Position numbers and translations under genes: made by a program. The notes under the pieces were generated by a model, which saw only the letters and a list, made by a program, of their open reading frames with translations, made no database searches and was not told the DNA's origin. Below are positions 7,664-15,647 of a stretch of DNA of 64,000 nt, piece by piece. The DNA comes from JAYRSJ01 sp041920215 (GTDB lineage Bacteria; Pseudomonadota; Gammaproteobacteria; Burkholderiales; Burkholderiaceae_C): the NCBI GenBank assembly GCA_041920215.1, contig JAYRSJ010000002.1:1-64000 (forward strand), in the 5' to 3' direction. Every line of letters begins with the position of its first letter. Position 1 is the stretch's first letter.

Positions 7664-8329
7664 ATGAATCTCGATTTCAGCTTTCTTGACTGGAACGTTG
7701 TTTCCAGCTTCGTCCTCAAGGGCTTCATCTTCTCGATCCAGCTGACGCTGATCGCGATGATCGGCGGCATCGCGCTGGGCACGGTGCTGGCGCTGATGCG
7801 CCTGTCGGGCAAGAAGTGGCTGGTGCTGCCGGCCGCCTTCTACGTCAACACCCTGCGCTCCATCCCGCTGGTGATGGTGATCCTGTGGTTCTTCCTGCTG
7901 ATCCCGATGCTGATCGGCAAGCCCATGGGCGCCGAGCTCTCGGCCATCATCACCTTCACGGTGTTCGAGGCCGCCTACTACTCGGAGATCATGCGCGCCG
8001 GCATACAGAGCGTGCCCAAGGGCCAGGTCTACGCCGGCTACGCGGTGGGCATGAACTACCGCCAGACCATGCAGCTGGTGGTGCTGCCCCAGGCTTTCCG
8101 CAATATGCTGCCGGTGCTGCTGACCCAGACCATCATCCTGTTCCAGGACACCTCGCTGGTCTACGCCATCGGCGCCTACGACCTGCTGAAGGGCTTCGAG
8201 GTCGCCGGCAAGAACTTCAACCGGCCGGTCGAGACCTATCTGGTGGCCGCCGTCGTCTACTTCGTCATCTGTTTCAGCCTGTCGATGCTGGTGCGTCGCC
8301 TGCAGCAGAAGATCGCCATCATCCGTTGA
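7664..8329 (+). CDS. gltK: Glutamate/aspartate ABC transporter permease
   Basis: 221 residues from ATG 7664, which has GGGGAG about ten bases upstream; a GTG at 7658 overlapping the gltJ stop is the alternative. It is the second permease of the importer, with about five helices and an EAA-loop segment SEIMRAGIQSVPKGQ around residues 108-122. With GltJ it forms the heterodimeric channel. The gap to gltL is 10 bases. Confidence 0.92.
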   Translation: MNLDFSFLDWNVVSSFVLKGFIFSIQLTLIAMIGGIALGTVLALMRLSGKKWLVLPAAFYVNTLRSIPLVMVILWFFLLIPMLIGKPMGAELSAIITFTVFEAAYYSEIMRAGIQSVPKGQVYAGYAVGMNYRQTMQLVVLPQAFRNMLPVLLTQTIILFQDTSLVYAIGAYDLLKGFEVAGKNFNRPVETYLVAAVVYFVICFSLSMLVRRLQQKIAIIR

Positions 8330-8339
8330 GGTCTGAGTC

Positions 8340-9074
8340 ATGATCGACATCAAGAACATCTCCAAGTGGTACGGCCCCTTCCAGGTGCTGACAGACTGCT
8401 CCACCACCATCGCCAAGGGCGAGGTGGTGGTGGTCTGCGGGCCCTCGGGTTCGGGCAAGTCCACGTTGATCAAGACCGTCAACGCGCTGGAGCCCTTCCA
8501 GAAGGGCGATATCGTGGTCGACGGCATCTCCATCGCTGACCCCAAGACCAATCTGCCCAAGCTGCGCTCGCGGGTGGGCATGGTGTTCCAGCACTTCGAG
8601 CTCTTCCCCCATCTCTCGGTCACCGAGAACCTGACGATCGCGCAGATCAAGGTGCTGGGCCGCAATGCCGACGATGCCAAGGCGCGCGGCCTGAAGATGC
8701 TGGACCGCGTCGGCCTGATGGCGCACAAAGACAAGTTTCCCGGCCAGCTCTCGGGTGGCCAGCAGCAGCGCGTGGCGATCGCACGCGCGCTGTCCATGGA
8801 TCCCATCGTGATGCTGTTCGACGAGCCTACCTCGGCGCTGGACCCCGAGATGGTCGGCGAGGTGCTGGACGTGATGGTGCAGCTGGCCAACGAGGGCATG
8901 ACCATGATGTGCGTGACCCATGAGATGGGCTTCGCCAAGAAGGTCAGCCATCGCGTCATCTTCATGGACGCAGGCAAGATCGTCGAGGACTGCAGCAAGG
9001 CCGATTTCTTTGGCAAGCCCGAGGAGCGCTCGCCGCGTGCCAAGGACTTTCTCGCGAAGATCCTGCAGCACTGA
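8340..9074 (+). CDS. gltL: Glutamate/aspartate ABC transporter ATPase
   Basis: 244 residues. Walker A GPSGSGKST with Lys40, Q-loop, signature LSGGQQQR, Walker B VMLFDEPTSALDPE and the switch THEMGFAKKV are all intact, and the protein is very close in style to GlnQ/GltL. It drives import of acidic amino acids at the cytoplasmic face. It is the last gene of the operon; a strong terminator begins 6 bases after the stop. Confidence 0.94.
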   Translation: MIDIKNISKWYGPFQVLTDCSTTIAKGEVVVVCGPSGSGKSTLIKTVNALEPFQKGDIVVDGISIADPKTNLPKLRSRVGMVFQHFELFPHLSVTENLTIAQIKVLGRNADDAKARGLKMLDRVGLMAHKDKFPGQLSGGQQQRVAIARALSMDPIVMLFDEPTSALDPEMVGEVLDVMVQLANEGMTMMCVTHEMGFAKKVSHRVIFMDAGKIVEDCSKADFFGKPEERSPRAKDFLAKILQH

Positions 9075-9079
9075 CAATG

Positions 9080-9108
9080 AAAAAAGGGCGCCCGCGGCGC
9101 CCTTTTTT
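9080..9108. terminator. Bidirectional intrinsic terminator
   Basis: AAAAAAGGGCGCC (9080-9092) pairs perfectly with GGCGCCCTTTTTT (9096-9108) over a 3-base loop, with A/T runs on both sides. It serves gltL on the plus strand and the convergent DUF4394 gene on the minus strand. Confidence 0.92.
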
Positions 9109-9137
9109 ACACTGCGCCCTTGTGGCGGCAGCCGGCC

Positions 9138-10007
9138 TCAGGGCTCGATCGCTGCGCCCACCACCGCCGCGCCACCGGCGATCGTGCCGACCAGCGTGGC
9201 CTTGCCGCTGGCCAGGTCGATGCGGTACCAGCGCGACACGCCGCCCTGACTCACGGCCGCATAGGCCGTGTTCGAGAGGTCCGAGATGTCCAGCGTCGCG
9301 CGCTCGAAGGCGCCGATGCCCAGCGAGCCGACCGTGTAGAGCCGGCCGCTATTGGGCGAAACCATCGGCTGCACGCCTTCCTTCGTGCCCTGGTGGACCA
9401 GGGTGCCCAGCCTGCCGTCCAACGCGTAGTTGGTGGTGATCTTGTCGTTGTCCTTGTTGTAGCTGTAGCCAGCCGCGACGAGACCGGGCGACTGGCCAGA
9501 GTTGGCGTCCGTCGCGTCGTAGGCCAGGCGGCCGTCGAGCTGCACGCCCGGCTGATCGGCATGGCCGTCGACGATAGCGCCGCTGTCGGGATGCAGGCGC
9601 AGATTGAAGCCGGCATCGTTGACGACGCGGATGCGGTCCACCGTCGGGTTGAAGTCGACGCCCCACTCGCTCGCGCCCTCGCGCGGCAGGGCGGCCGGCG
9701 TGCCGATCGCGCTGGCGCTGGCGTCGGCCGTGTTGATGCGGTAGAGCTGGCCGCTTGCACCCAGCGCGAACAGCTGTCCCTTGGCCACGCGGTAGTCGAT
9801 GCCCAGCAGCCGCTCGCCGGGCGCCAGACCGGCAAGCGGCCTGCTGGCGAGGAGCCTCTGCGGCTGGCCGGCGTTGAACTGGATCAGCCGGTTGCCGTCG
9901 GTCACCGCATGGATCATCTCCCTGGCTGGCGGGCCGACGGATTCGGTCGTGGCGCAGGCGCCCAGCAGCAGCGCGCTGGCGACGAGGGTCAGGGCTTGAC
10001 GTGGCAC
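9138..10007 (-). CDS. DUF4394 domain lipoprotein
   Basis: 289 residues from a GTG at 10007, chosen because GAGGAAA lies just upstream on its strand; an ATG at 10031 has no ribosome site. The signal ends in a lipobox LLGAC, so the protein is likely a lipoprotein. The mature part matches the DUF4394 pattern: repeated short beta units with ITQ-like AVTDGNRLIQF, then GIDYRVAKGQLFALGASGQLYRI, GVDFNPTVDRIRVVN and YSYNKDN. This looks like a beta-propeller, but no biochemical role is known. It is divergent from pyrC and convergent with gltL. The family call is solid; the function is open. Confidence 0.85.
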   Translation of the reverse strand: MPRQALTLVASALLLGACATTESVGPPAREMIHAVTDGNRLIQFNAGQPQRLLASRPLAGLAPGERLLGIDYRVAKGQLFALGASGQLYRINTADASASAIGTPAALPREGASEWGVDFNPTVDRIRVVNDAGFNLRLHPDSGAIVDGHADQPGVQLDGRLAYDATDANSGQSPGLVAAGYSYNKDNDKITTNYALDGRLGTLVHQGTKEGVQPMVSPNSGRLYTVGSLGIGAFERATLDISDLSNTAYAAVSQGGVSRWYRIDLASGKATLVGTIAGGAAVVGAAIEP

Positions 10008-10087
10008 GGGCTTTCCTCTGTTCAGTGGCATGGAGGGCGATTGTTGGCCGTCCGGGCCTTGATCGTCCGTCGACAGACGCGCAGACC

Positions 10088-10102
10088 GCGGGAAATTCCC
10101 GC
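10088..10102. promoter_or_regulatory. 15-bp inverted repeat before pyrC
   Basis: GCGGGAA (10088-10094) and TTCCCGC (10096-10102) are perfect inverted copies around one A, 24 bases before the pyrC start. It lies just upstream of the probable -10 box, where a repressor could act. Confidence 0.35.
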
Positions 10103-10111
10103 CCTGGCTGC

Positions 10112-10128
10112 GACAATCGCTGCCCATG
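10112..10128 (+). promoter_or_regulatory. -10 box at the pyrC start, possible leaderless mRNA
   Basis: GACAAT (10112-10117) ends 8 bases before the pyrC ATG, and no Shine-Dalgarno sequence is present. The same CGACAAT-N7/8-ATG layout occurs before lpxC. Confidence 0.4.
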
Positions 10129-11169
10129 AGTACCGCCGCCCCCCAAGAACTGACCCTGACCCGGCCCGATGACTGGCACTTGCATCTGCGCGATGCCGAG
10201 GCGCTGCACAGCGTGCTGCCCTATACCGCGCGCCAGTTCGCGCGGGCCATCGTGATGCCCAATCTGCGTCCGCCAGTCACCACCGCCGCGCAGGGGGCGG
10301 CCTACCGCGAGCGCATCGTCGCGGCCCTGCCCGAAGGCGCCGATTTCACGCCGCTGATGACCCTGTATCTGACGGATCTGACGCCGCCCGATGAAATCGC
10401 GCGCGCCCAGGCCGCGGGCGTCGTCGCGCTCAAGCTCTATCCGGCCGGCGCCACCACCAACAGCGATGCCGGCGTCACCGACATCCGCAAGACTTACAAG
10501 ACCCTGGAGGCGATGCAGCGCGCGGGCATGCCGCTGCTGGTGCATGGCGAGGTCACCGATCCGGCGGTCGATGTGTTCGACCGCGAGGCGGTCTTCATCG
10601 ACCGGGTGATGCAGCCGCTGCGCCGCGACCTGCCCGAGCTGCGCGTGGTCTTCGAGCACATCACCACCAAGGAGGCGGCCGACTATGTGTCCAGCGCCTG
10701 CGAGCACACCGCCGCCACGCTGACGCCCCAGCATCTGCTCTACAACCGCAACGCCATCTTCATGGGTGGGCTGCGGCCGCATTACTACTGCCTGCCGGTG
10801 CTCAAGCGCGAGACGCACCGCCTGGCCCTGCTGGCCGCCGCCACCTCGGGCAGCCGCAAGTTCTTCCTGGGCACCGACAGCGCCCCCCATGCCTCGGTGA
10901 TGAAGGAGAACTCGGTCTGCGGTGCCGGCTGCTTCACCGCGCTGTCGGCGCTGGAGCTGTATGCCGAGGCCTTTGAATCGGTGGGCGCGCTAGACCGGCT
11001 GGAGGCCTTCGCCAGCTTCAACGGCCCTGACTTCTACCGCCTGCCGCGCAACCGCGGCACGGTCACGCTGCGCAAGCAGGACTGGACCCTGCCCGACAGC
11101 GTGGCCTTCGGCGCCGCCCAGCTCAAGCCGCTGCGCGGCGGCGAGACCCTGTCCTGGCAGCTGCTCTGA
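10126..11169 (+). CDS. pyrC: Dihydroorotase (class II)
   Basis: 347 residues, the normal size for class II dihydroorotase. The metal-binding DWHLHLRD motif lies at residues 16-23 and the carbamylated lysine is in ALKLYPAGATTNSDAG near residue 104. Further metal ligands lie in LLVHGE and FEHITT, and the catalytic Asp is in LGTDSAPH. It closes N-carbamoyl-aspartate to dihydroorotate in pyrimidine synthesis, in the cytoplasm. No other pyr gene is nearby. The DUF3025 gene starts 3 bases after its stop. Confidence 0.96.
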   Translation: MSTAAPQELTLTRPDDWHLHLRDAEALHSVLPYTARQFARAIVMPNLRPPVTTAAQGAAYRERIVAALPEGADFTPLMTLYLTDLTPPDEIARAQAAGVVALKLYPAGATTNSDAGVTDIRKTYKTLEAMQRAGMPLLVHGEVTDPAVDVFDREAVFIDRVMQPLRRDLPELRVVFEHITTKEAADYVSSACEHTAATLTPQHLLYNRNAIFMGGLRPHYYCLPVLKRETHRLALLAAATSGSRKFFLGTDSAPHASVMKENSVCGAGCFTALSALELYAEAFESVGALDRLEAFASFNGPDFYRLPRNRGTVTLRKQDWTLPDSVAFGAAQLKPLRGGETLSWQLL

Positions 11170-11172
11170 GCC

Positions 11173-11940
11173 TTGCAGCCGTCACCGGTCTGCGCCGGCG
11201 GCCCTGACTGGGCCGCACCCTGGCTGGCGCCCTACCGAGCCCGGGGCCAGGTCTTGCAGCGGGCCTGGCAGGCCGGTGGCAGCCTGGCGGCTGCGCTGAA
11301 CGCAGCACTGGCCGAGGCACCGATCGAGCTGCCCGCCGGTGCGCTGTGTTTCGTGCCGCAGGCGGCGCTGCCGCCCGGCGAGGGCTACGAGGCCTTTGTG
11401 CGCCGCAGCGCCTGCGTGCCCACCCGCAACAACTGGCACGACTTCTTCAACGGCCTGGTCTGGCTGCATCACGGCGCGCTGAAGGCCAGGATGAATGCGC
11501 TGCACGACCAGGCGCAGCCGCTGCCGGGCGCGCGCCGCGGTCCCTTGCGCGATGCGCTGACCTTGCTGGACGAGAACGGTGCGCTGCTGCAGGCGCCGCC
11601 GGCGCTGTGCGAGGCGCTGGCGGCGCGCGACTGGCAGTGCCTGTTCGTCGAGCTGCGGCCGCTATGGCGCGAGGCCCGTCTGCACCTGATCGGCCATGCG
11701 CTGCTGGAGAAGCTGATGCAGCCGCGCAAGTCCATCTGCGCCCATGTGCTGCTGCAGAGCGCTCCGGGCGTCGCGGACGAGCTGCCCGATGCCGCCGTGC
11801 TGGCAGGCAAGCCCTGGCACCCGCTGCCGGTGCTGGGCCTGCCCGGCTGGTGGGCGGCCAATGCCGATCCGCTGTTTTATGCCGACAGCCAGGTGTTCAG
11901 ACCCGCGCGCGAGGCCGCGGGCCTGCTGCAAACCGGCTAG
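11173..11940 (+). CDS. DUF3025 domain protein
   Basis: 255 residues from a TTG; no clear ribosome site is visible, so the start may differ slightly. The body matches the DUF3025 family found in Beta- and Gammaproteobacteria: RNNWHDFFNGLVWLHH around residues 88-103 (an NWHDxFN pattern), DENGALL, and a C-terminal PLPVLGLPGWW..N.DPLFYAD segment. No signal peptide or membrane helix is seen. The function is unknown. The conserved Asn, Trp, His, Asp set looks enzymatic, but that is only an impression. It follows pyrC by 3 bases and precedes the protease gene by 31 bases. Confidence 0.82.
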   Translation: MQPSPVCAGGPDWAAPWLAPYRARGQVLQRAWQAGGSLAAALNAALAEAPIELPAGALCFVPQAALPPGEGYEAFVRRSACVPTRNNWHDFFNGLVWLHHGALKARMNALHDQAQPLPGARRGPLRDALTLLDENGALLQAPPALCEALAARDWQCLFVELRPLWREARLHLIGHALLEKLMQPRKSICAHVLLQSAPGVADELPDAAVLAGKPWHPLPVLGLPGWWAANADPLFYADSQVFRPAREAAGLLQTG

Positions 11941-11971
11941 CATCGCCGCTCCATCCCCAAGGAGCCCCGTC

Positions 11972-13333
11972 TTGCGCTTTCCTCTGATCCTGGCGCTCTG
12001 GCTGGCCGGTCTGGCGGCCGTCGCCCCGGCCCGCGCCCAGGCGCTGCCGCCGGCCCAGGCCGCCAGCACGGCGGCCGTCCCCGCCCCGCCGGTCTCGGCC
12101 ACCGCCCGCCGCGTCTACGAGAAGGCGCGCGGCCAGCTGCTGCAGATACGCACCCTCTTGCAGAACCAGGACAGCCAGGCCTCGGTGGGCTCGGGCTTCG
12201 TCGTCAGCGAGCAGGGTCATGTGATCAGCAACTACCACGTGATCAGCCAGGCGGCGCTGGAGCCGGATCGCTACCGCCTTCGCTACGCGAGCACCGACGG
12301 CCGCCAGGGCGAGCTGGAGTTGCTGGACTTCGATGTGCGCCGCGACCTGGCCTTGCTGCGCGTGGCCGGTGGGCCGCTGAAGGACGCTGCCGAGCTGCGC
12401 ACACCGCTGCGCTTCCGCCCGCGCGATCTGCCGCTGTCCAAGGGCGATCGCATCTACTCGATGGGCAATCCGCACGATGTGGCGTTCGCGGTGGTGGAGG
12501 GCACCTACAACGGCCTGGTGGAACGCAGCTTCGATCCCCTGATCTACTACTCGGGCAGCATCAACTCAGGCATGAGCGGCGGGCCTGTGGTCGACGACGA
12601 GGGGCGCGTGGTGGGCGTCAACGTCTCGGCGATGTTCTTTGCCCAGCAGATGAGCTTTCTGGTGCCGGCCGACTATGCGCTGGCCCTGTTCGAGCGCAGT
12701 GCTGCGCTCAAGCCGCTGCAGGGACCGGCCTGGCCGCGACTGCGCGAGCAGCTGATGGTCTACCAGGACGAGCTTGCACAGCGCTTCATGGCCCAGCCCT
12801 GGCGCAGTGCCGGCCATGCCCGCTACGCGCTGCCGGTGCCGCAGGAGGATTTCATGCGCTGCTGGGGGCGCGGCACGCCCGCCGACAGCAAGGGCCTGGA
12901 GTTCCAGCGTTCGCAGTGCCGGATGGAGCATGCGGTCTTCATCGATGGTCAGCTGCAGACCGGCTATCTGCAGGTGGTGCACGAGGCCTACGACGGCAGC
13001 CGGCTCGGCAGCCTGCGCTTTGCCAAGCAGTATTCGGCCAGCTTCCGCAACGAGCGCCTGGGTGGCAACGACAAGCAGCGCACCGCCGCGCACTGCAAGG
13101 AAGAGTTTGTGCAGGGCGCGGCCCAGAGCGGCCCGCCGCTGCGCGCGGTGATCTGCCTGCGCGCCTATCGCAAGCTCAGCGGCCTGCATGACCTGACGGT
13201 GCTGGTCAGCACCGTCGACGCGGCCACCGAGGGGGCGCTGGGCCGCTTCGATGCCCACGGCGTCAGTTTCGACAATGCGCTGCGCCTCAGCGCCCACTAT
13301 CTGAAAGGTTTCGCATGGTTGCGGCCGCAGTGA
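11972..13333 (+). CDS. Secreted trypsin-like serine protease
   Basis: 453 residues from TTG 11972, chosen for the AAGGAG at 11959-11964 and because a Sec signal peptide (FPLILALWLAGLAAVAPARA) begins there. The protease domain occupies about residues 50-260. The triad is visible: His89 in SNYHV, Asp125 in RRDLALL and Ser202 in GSINSGMSGGPV. Unlike DegP/DegS there is no recognisable PDZ domain. The C-terminal 200 residues form a separate domain with conserved cysteines (CWGRG, SQCRM, AHCKEEF, ICLRAY) and an unknown role. It probably acts in the periplasm or outside. Its 3' end overlaps the FHA gene by 19 bases, so the two are translated together. Confidence 0.87.
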   Translation: MRFPLILALWLAGLAAVAPARAQALPPAQAASTAAVPAPPVSATARRVYEKARGQLLQIRTLLQNQDSQASVGSGFVVSEQGHVISNYHVISQAALEPDRYRLRYASTDGRQGELELLDFDVRRDLALLRVAGGPLKDAAELRTPLRFRPRDLPLSKGDRIYSMGNPHDVAFAVVEGTYNGLVERSFDPLIYYSGSINSGMSGGPVVDDEGRVVGVNVSAMFFAQQMSFLVPADYALALFERSAALKPLQGPAWPRLREQLMVYQDELAQRFMAQPWRSAGHARYALPVPQEDFMRCWGRGTPADSKGLEFQRSQCRMEHAVFIDGQLQTGYLQVVHEAYDGSRLGSLRFAKQYSASFRNERLGGNDKQRTAAHCKEEFVQGAAQSGPPLRAVICLRAYRKLSGLHDLTVLVSTVDAATEGALGRFDAHGVSFDNALRLSAHYLKGFAWLRPQ

Positions 13334-14310
13334 TCGAGGTGCTGGGCCGCGACGGCCAGGTGCGTGCGGTCCACAAGGTCCAGGCCTGGCCCTGCACGCT
13401 GGGCCGTTCGCCGGCCTGCGACATCGTGCTGGACGATGCCCATCTGGCCGGTGTGCATGCGCGCCTGAGCCTGGATGCCGAGCAGCAGACCCGCCTGGAG
13501 ATGCTGCCCAGCCTCAACGGCGGCCGGCTGGGCGAGCAGACGCTGGCCGCGGGCAGCGAGACGTTGCTGCCGGCCGGCCCGGTGCAGCTGCAGCTGGGCG
13601 CGCTGCAGCTGCGCCTGCGCCGCGCCAGCGACGCGCTGGCGCCCGAGCTGCCGCTGACACCCGCCAGCCGCCTGCAGCCGCAAAGCCGCTGGGCCCTGCC
13701 GGCGCTGTTGCTGCTGTGGCTGGGCCTGCTGTGGTTCGACCAGTGGTCGGCGCTGAACCCGGGCTCGCAGCTGATCGACTACGCGGCGCCGGTGCTGGCG
13801 CCACTGGCCGTGCTGCTGGGCTGGGCCGGGCTGTGGGCCTTGCTGACCCAGCTCTTCCAGCACCGCTTCCCCTTTGTCGCCCATCTGTGGCGCGCGCTGG
13901 TGGGTGTCAGCGGCCTGCACCTGCTGGGCTTTGTGCTGCCCTTGCTGGCCTATATGTTCTCTCAGCCGCGGCTGATGGTGCTGGATGCGCTGGCCTTCCC
14001 GGCCGGTCTGGCGGCTCTGCTGTGGTGGCATGCGGCGCTGGTGTGGCCGCGCGGCCGGCGCGCGCTGGCCTGGGTGATGGGCGGCCTGCTGCTCAGCGGC
14101 CTCTTGCTGGTGGTGGCCAAGCGCCAGCAGCAGCAGCATTGGTTCGGTCCGCCCTATGTGAGCGCGCTGCCGCCACCGGCCTGGCGCCTGGCCGCTCCCA
14201 AGCCCCCCGAGGCCCTGATCGAGGCGCTGCGGCCGCTGGAGGCCGAGCTGGCTGAACGTGCCAAGCGGGACGATGACGAAGCGGCCGCCGAAGACGAAGC
14301 GGCCGAGTAA
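13315..14310 (+). CDS. FHA-domain membrane protein
   Basis: 331 residues. Residues 1-105 form a forkhead-associated domain, with LGRSPACDIVLDD and GVHARL as the phosphothreonine-binding loops; the usual S-R-x-H-A is here G-V-H-A. The middle part (about 120-280) has about five hydrophobic helices, and the C-terminal tail is acidic (DDDEAAAEDEAAE). The FHA domain is cytoplasmic if helix 1 is inserted in the standard way. FHA domains bind phosphorylated proteins, but no Ser/Thr kinase is seen in this window. The ATG at 13315 is inside the protease gene with AAAGG upstream, indicating coupling. It is convergent with cysK. Confidence 0.85.
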   Translation: MVAAAVIEVLGRDGQVRAVHKVQAWPCTLGRSPACDIVLDDAHLAGVHARLSLDAEQQTRLEMLPSLNGGRLGEQTLAAGSETLLPAGPVQLQLGALQLRLRRASDALAPELPLTPASRLQPQSRWALPALLLLWLGLLWFDQWSALNPGSQLIDYAAPVLAPLAVLLGWAGLWALLTQLFQHRFPFVAHLWRALVGVSGLHLLGFVLPLLAYMFSQPRLMVLDALAFPAGLAALLWWHAALVWPRGRRALAWVMGGLLLSGLLLVVAKRQQQQHWFGPPYVSALPPPAWRLAAPKPPEALIEALRPLEAELAERAKRDDDEAAAEDEAAE

Positions 14311-14328
14311 GCCGATCAATGAGCGGCC

Positions 14329-15255
14329 TCAGGCTGGCAGGAAACCCTCCACCGAGAGGTAGCGCTCGCCGGTGTCGTAGTTGAAGCCCAGCACCCGCGC
14401 CCCGCTGCCCAGCGCCGGCAGCTGCTGGGCGATCGCGGCCAGCGTGGCGCCGCTGGAGATGCCGACCAGCAGGCCCTCCTCGCGGGCGCTGCGGCGGGCG
14501 TATTCGCGGGCCGCCTCGGCCTCGACCTGGATCACGCCGTCGAGCAGCTCGGTGCGCAGATTGGCCGGAATGAAGCCCGCGCCTATGCCTTGGATCGGAT
14601 GGGGGCTGGGCGTGCCGCCGCTGATCACCGGCGAGGCCGCGGGCTCGACCGCGAACACCTTCAGTGCCGGCCAGTGCTGCTTGAGCAGCTGGGCGCAGCC
14701 GCTGATATGGCCGCCGGTGCCGACCCCGGTGATCAGGGCGTCCAGACCCTCGGGAAAGTCGGCCAGGATCTCGCGCGCGGTCGTGCGCAGATGGACCTCG
14801 ATATTGGCCGGGTTCTCAAACTGCTGCGGAATCCAGGCGCCGGGCGTCTGCGCCGCCAGCTCCTGGGCGCGGGCGATGGCGCCCTTCATGCCCTTTTCCC
14901 GCGGGGTCAGGTCGAAGCTGGCGCCATAGGCCAGCATCAGGCGGCGGCGCTCCACCGACATGCTGTCGGGCATCACCAGCACCAGCTGGTAGCCCTTGAC
15001 CGCCGCCACCATGGCCAGGCCCACGCCGGTATTGCCCGAGGTGGGCTCGATGATGGTGGCGCCGGGCTTGAGCAGGCCGCGCGCCTCGGCGTCCTCGACC
15101 ATGGCCAGCGCGATACGGTCCTTGATCGAACCGCCGGGGTTGCTGCGCTCGGACTTGATCCAAACCTGGGCCTGCGGTGCCGTCGCGGCGAACAGGCGCT
15201 GCAGGCGGATATGCGGGGTGTTGCCAATGGTGGCGAGGACGTTGTCGGCTTTCAT
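14329..15255 (-). CDS. cysK: Cysteine synthase (O-acetylserine sulfhydrylase)
   Basis: 308 residues. The PLP lysine is Lys45 in PGGSIKDR; TSGNTG binds the substrate carboxylate, GTGGHISG binds the PLP phosphate, and GISSGAT is also present. It makes cysteine from O-acetylserine and sulfide in the cytoplasm. The TPREKGMKGAIARA segment is CysK-like, but CysM cannot be fully excluded from sequence alone. A GGAG ribosome site precedes the ATG. The start lies 48 bases from the divergent rnpB gene. Confidence 0.92.
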   Translation of the reverse strand: MKADNVLATIGNTPHIRLQRLFAATAPQAQVWIKSERSNPGGSIKDRIALAMVEDAEARGLLKPGATIIEPTSGNTGVGLAMVAAVKGYQLVLVMPDSMSVERRRLMLAYGASFDLTPREKGMKGAIARAQELAAQTPGAWIPQQFENPANIEVHLRTTAREILADFPEGLDALITGVGTGGHISGCAQLLKQHWPALKVFAVEPAASPVISGGTPSPHPIQGIGAGFIPANLRTELLDGVIQVEAEAAREYARRSAREEGLLVGISSGATLAAIAQQLPALGSGARVLGFNYDTGERYLSVEGFLPA

Positions 15256-15288
15256 GCGGGTCTCCAGGAACGGGGTGAATCGATGAAG

Positions 15289-15294
15289 GATAAT
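15289..15294 (+). promoter_or_regulatory. rnpB -10 box
   Basis: GATAAT at 15289-15294 is 9 bases before the first base of the P1 helix, as expected for a -10 box. No clear -35 is seen in the short gap to cysK, where the two divergent promoters must overlap. Confidence 0.5.
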
Positions 15295-15302
15295 CGCGTC
15301 CG

Positions 15303-15640
15303 TGAAGCAAGCCAGACCGCCGCTGGCCCGATCAGGGAAACCTGGGGCTGGAGGAAGGTCCGGACTGCATAGAGCGGCGTAGCAGCTAACGGCTGCCCGG
15401 CGAAAGCCGAGGATCAGAGCAACAGAGACGAGTCATTGCGGGCGAAGCCCGGAATGGGTGAAACGGGCAATCTCTACGCGCAGCAACACCAAGTAGGCCA
15501 GCTTTGAGGCGGCTCGCTGAGCTGGCGGGTAGGTGGCACCGAGCCGGGCAGTGATGCCCGGCCCAGATGAATGGCGGTCACGGGACGGCGCTCGCAAGAG
15601 TGCCGTCCCGCACAGAATCCGGCCTATCGGCTTGCTTCAC
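15303..15640 (+). ncRNA. rnpB: RNase P RNA (class A)
   Basis: The catalytic RNA that cuts the 5' leader from pre-tRNAs. The ends pair as helix P1: GAAGCAAGCC (15304-15313) with GGCTTGCTTC (15629-15638). The universally conserved GAGGAAGGTCCGGACTGC (15351-15368) and its P4 partner ACAGAATCCGGC (15612-15623) are both present. Internal hairpins such as GGGACGGC...GCCGTCCC (around 15583-15610) complete a type A fold. The length of about 338 bases is normal. It lies between cysK and a Gfo/Idh/MocA gene on the minus strand. Exact ends are uncertain by a few bases. Confidence 0.95.
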
Positions 15641-15647
15641 TCTTTAT

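Noticed and set aside
11938..11943. TAGCAT before the protease gene as a -10 box
   Set aside because: It includes the DUF3025 stop codon, and no -35 is present; it may be chance inside an operon.
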